DNA of 5,207 nt, from NCBI GenBank assembly GCA_013331125.1, contig DUGW01000205.1, positions 1 through 5,207 on the forward strand, written 5' to 3'. This document shows positions 3,556-5,207 of this stretch, piece after piece. The notes beneath the pieces were generated by a model. It searched no databases. It was not told where the DNA came from and saw nothing but the letters and a program-made list of their open reading frames with translations. A program made the translations under genes and the position numbers. Source of the stretch: Candidatus Woesearchaeota archaeon (lineage in GTDB: Archaea > Nanoarchaeota > Nanoarchaeia > Woesearchaeales > UBA11576). Each line of letters starts with the position of its first letter. Within the stretch, counting starts at the first letter, position 1.

Positions 3556-5207
3556 TTATTTCTCCTTTGCCTCATCCAGTTCCTTCCTGAACCTCTGCAA
3601 TGTGTTCAGTACTGTCGCTGGTTGGGTCTTCAGTATCTCTGCTGTCTTGACAAGTATCTCTCCTGGTTCTCCTGGATACTCCTCTGTGCTTGTCAGTTCG
3701 TAACTGTCCAGTCTCTTTTTCTTCTTGACTGCTGTCTTCCATTTGTCGAACAGTTCTTTTGCCCTTCCTGGCACCTGTCTCTCGTCGACTCCCAGGAACT
3801 CTGCCACTTCTGCCAGGTTCCCTTCTTCCTGTCTCTCTATCTTCTCAACTGCCTTTCCTGCCACGAACTCGAGCCTTACGATCCCGTCCTGCAGCTTGCT
3901 TGATTTGATTAGCTTGATCTCTCCTACTTCAGATGTATTGTCCAGGTGTGTCCCTCCGCATGCCTCGACATCCCATCCTTCTATCTCTACCACCCTTATC
4001 ATCTTCCCTGGCACTGCTCCGCCTTGGTACAACGCAAATCCGTACTTGTCTTCTGCTTCCCGCCTGGGGATAAGTCTCTTGTTTATCTTCACTCCTTTCT
4101 TGACTATCTTGTTTGCCTCTTCCTCTATCTTTTCCATCTCTTCTTTTGATAATGAATCATAATGTGTTATGTCAAGACGCGACTTCTCCAAGGTCTTTGC
4201 TGCTCCTGCCTGCCATACATGCCTTCCCAGAACTTTTCGCGCGGCTCCGTTGACTATGTGTGTCGCTGTGTGGTGTTTTGCCAGTTGTTCTCTCCTCTCT
4301 TTCTCTATCCTTCCTTTGACATTGTCTCCTTTCTTAAGTCCGTGTCCTGGCACCTTGTGCACTATCACTGCTCCCTGCTTGAATACGTCTTCCACGTGTT
4401 TCCCGTTCATCTCTCCGACGTCGTGCATCTGTCCTCCTGATGTCGGGTAGAATGCTGTCTTGTCTATTATTACATATTCTCCGTCGACCTTCAGGACTTT
4501 TGCCTCGAAATCCAGTTTGTCGTGGCTTCCCCAGTACATTACCTCTGTGTCTGGTACCCCTTCTAGGTCCAGTGTCGTCTCCCTATGCGTCGCGAGTTTC
4601 TTCTCTTTCTGTTCGTGTCTTTCGCCTAATTTTTTGTAGAAATCATCAGGTATGATTATCATCTTCCCTGATTTCTTCGCCTCGTCTCTCACCATCTCTG
4701 GGCTTATTCCGTGTGAATCATAAAGTTCTACCAGCATATCGTCTGTCACGTCTTTGTCTATCACTCTGGCAACTATCTGTGCCGCTTTCTCTTTTGATGC
4801 CTTGTATTTCTCTGTCTCGACGTCGAGTATCTTGGCCACTTCTGCGAGGTTCTGTTTGAGTTCTGGGAACAGTTCTTTGAGCTCTTCTGCGTGCCACCCT
4901 GCCACTTCTTTCAGTTTCAGGTCCCAGCCGAACTGGTCGATGAATCCGAGCGCCCTTCTCAATATCACACGGAGGTTGTATCCTCCTCCGACATTTGATG
5001 GCAGTCCTCCGTCATTGAGTGCGACAAGCAGTGCTCGGGAATGCTCAGCGATGCTGTATATTGCCGTCATGGGCATTATCTTCTCTTTGAGCTCTTTCCC
5101 TTTCATGCCCATCTTTTTCCCTACCTCTTCCCATGCCTTGTTGATGTCTTCTACCTCGTCGATGTTGAGAAGAGATGAGTAAGGTGAGAATTTCTTGAAT
5201 AGCTGGA
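3556..5207 (-). CDS. alaS: Alanyl-tRNA synthetase, 5' end outside the window, shortened C-terminus
   Basis: Joins alanine to tRNA-Ala and hydrolyses mischarged Ser/Gly-tRNA-Ala. The frame stays open to the right edge, with about 31 residues visible before the internal ATG at 5112, so that ATG is not the start and the class II catalytic core is missing only because the window ends. Visible in order (numbered from that Met): the acceptor-recognition segment with NVGGGYNLR and LRRA at 40-54; a helical linker; the editing-domain barrel with FYPTSGGQ at 221-228; and the editing zinc site HTATH (281-285, DNA 4272-4258) with CGGTH (385-389, DNA 3960-3946). Editing therefore looks intact. After VRLEFVAG only about 100 residues remain: two similar helical modules and a TAA stop. 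The DHHA1-type globular part of C-Ala, usual in archaeal AlaRS, seems absent. tRNA-Pro follows 12 nt downstream. Confidence 0.95.
   Translation of the reverse strand, partial: QLFKKFSPYSSLLNIDEVEDINKAWEEVGKKMGMKGKELKEKIMPMTAIYSIAEHSRALLVALNDGGLPSNVGGGYNLRVILRRALGFIDQFGWDLKLKEVAGWHAEELKELFPELKQNLAEVAKILDVETEKYKASKEKAAQIVARVIDKDVTDDMLVELYDSHGISPEMVRDEAKKSGKMIIIPDDFYKKLGERHEQKEKKLATHRETTLDLEGVPDTEVMYWGSHDKLDFEAKVLKVDGEYVIIDKTAFYPTSGGQMHDVGEMNGKHVEDVFKQGAVIVHKVPGHGLKKGDNVKGRIEKERREQLAKHHTATHIVNGAARKVLGRHVWQAGAAKTLEKSRLDITHYDSLSKEEMEKIEEEANKIVKKGVKINKRLIPRREAEDKYGFALYQGGAVPGKMIRVVEIEGWDVEACGGTHLDNTSEVGEIKLIKSSKLQDGIVRLEFVAGKAVEKIERQEEGNLAEVAEFLGVDERQVPGRAKELFDKWKTAVKKKKRLDSYELTSTEEYPGEPGEILVKTAEILKTQPATVLNTLQRFRKELDEAKEK

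Noticed and set aside
5110..5112. ATG as the true start of alaS
   Set aside because: The frame continues upstream without a stop to the window edge with AlaRS-like sequence, and the class II catalytic core must lie before it.
3725..5182. Several plus-strand open frames of 70-145 codons
   Set aside because: They are antisense to alaS, which has unmistakable editing-domain motifs; the plus frames show low-complexity Ser/Leu/Cys shadows.
1..5207. CRISPR array or insertion sequence
   Set aside because: No regularly spaced direct repeats beyond the 33-bp coding units, no transposase and no terminal inverted repeats.

Overview
The window looks archaeal, and I would guess a DPANN lineage of the Woesearchaeota/Pacearchaeota kind. 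The evidence for Archaea is an AlaRS with the archaeal-type acceptor-recognition segment, a stand-alone radical SAM protein of the archaeal PflA-related type (COG2108 from memory), a tRNA-Pro without encoded CCA, and TATA boxes about 29 nt upstream of two start codons that lack Shine-Dalgarno sequences. The DPANN placement rests on gene content and on my memory of relatives of the zincin-like protein, so it is tentative. Every gene I support lies on the minus strand. The plus-strand reading frames are shadows of these genes.

Layout, in transcription order from the right edge. (1) 5207-3556 is the C-terminal part of alaS, whose start lies outside the window; it carries the end of the aminoacylation half, the complete editing domain and an unusually short C-terminus. 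(2) 3543-3471 is a tRNA-Pro(CGG), only 12 nt after the alaS stop. (3) 3470-3392 is a tRNA trailer with a strong hairpin, a T-rich tract and a second copy of the last 13 nt of the tRNA end region. (4) 3391-3188 is non-coding and holds a TATA box and the leader of a response-regulator gene. (5) 3187-2834 is a single-domain CheY-like receiver with no output domain. (6) 2833-2736 is intergenic and holds a perfect 7-bp inverted repeat just upstream of a TATA box. (7) 2735-1549 is a two-gene unit: an 87-residue Tyr/Pro-rich protein overlapping a 309-residue HEIGH metalloprotease-like protein with a Val/Asn-rich beta-type N-terminus. (8) 1507-3 is a second two-gene unit: a 142-residue two-helix membrane protein with a basic tail of 11-residue repeats, overlapping by ATGA with a complete radical SAM gene.

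There appear to be at least four transcription units: alaS-tRNA-Pro, the response regulator, the small protein plus zincin, and the membrane protein plus radical SAM enzyme. The first and last genes are housekeeping or widely conserved. The middle block (receiver, small protein, zincin, membrane protein) is accessory and poorly characterised. I see no mobile element, CRISPR array or clear defence system. The observations most worth following are the duplicated tRNA 3' end with alternative hairpins, the hendecad-repeat membrane protein, the small protein/zincin pair and the shortened AlaRS C-terminus.
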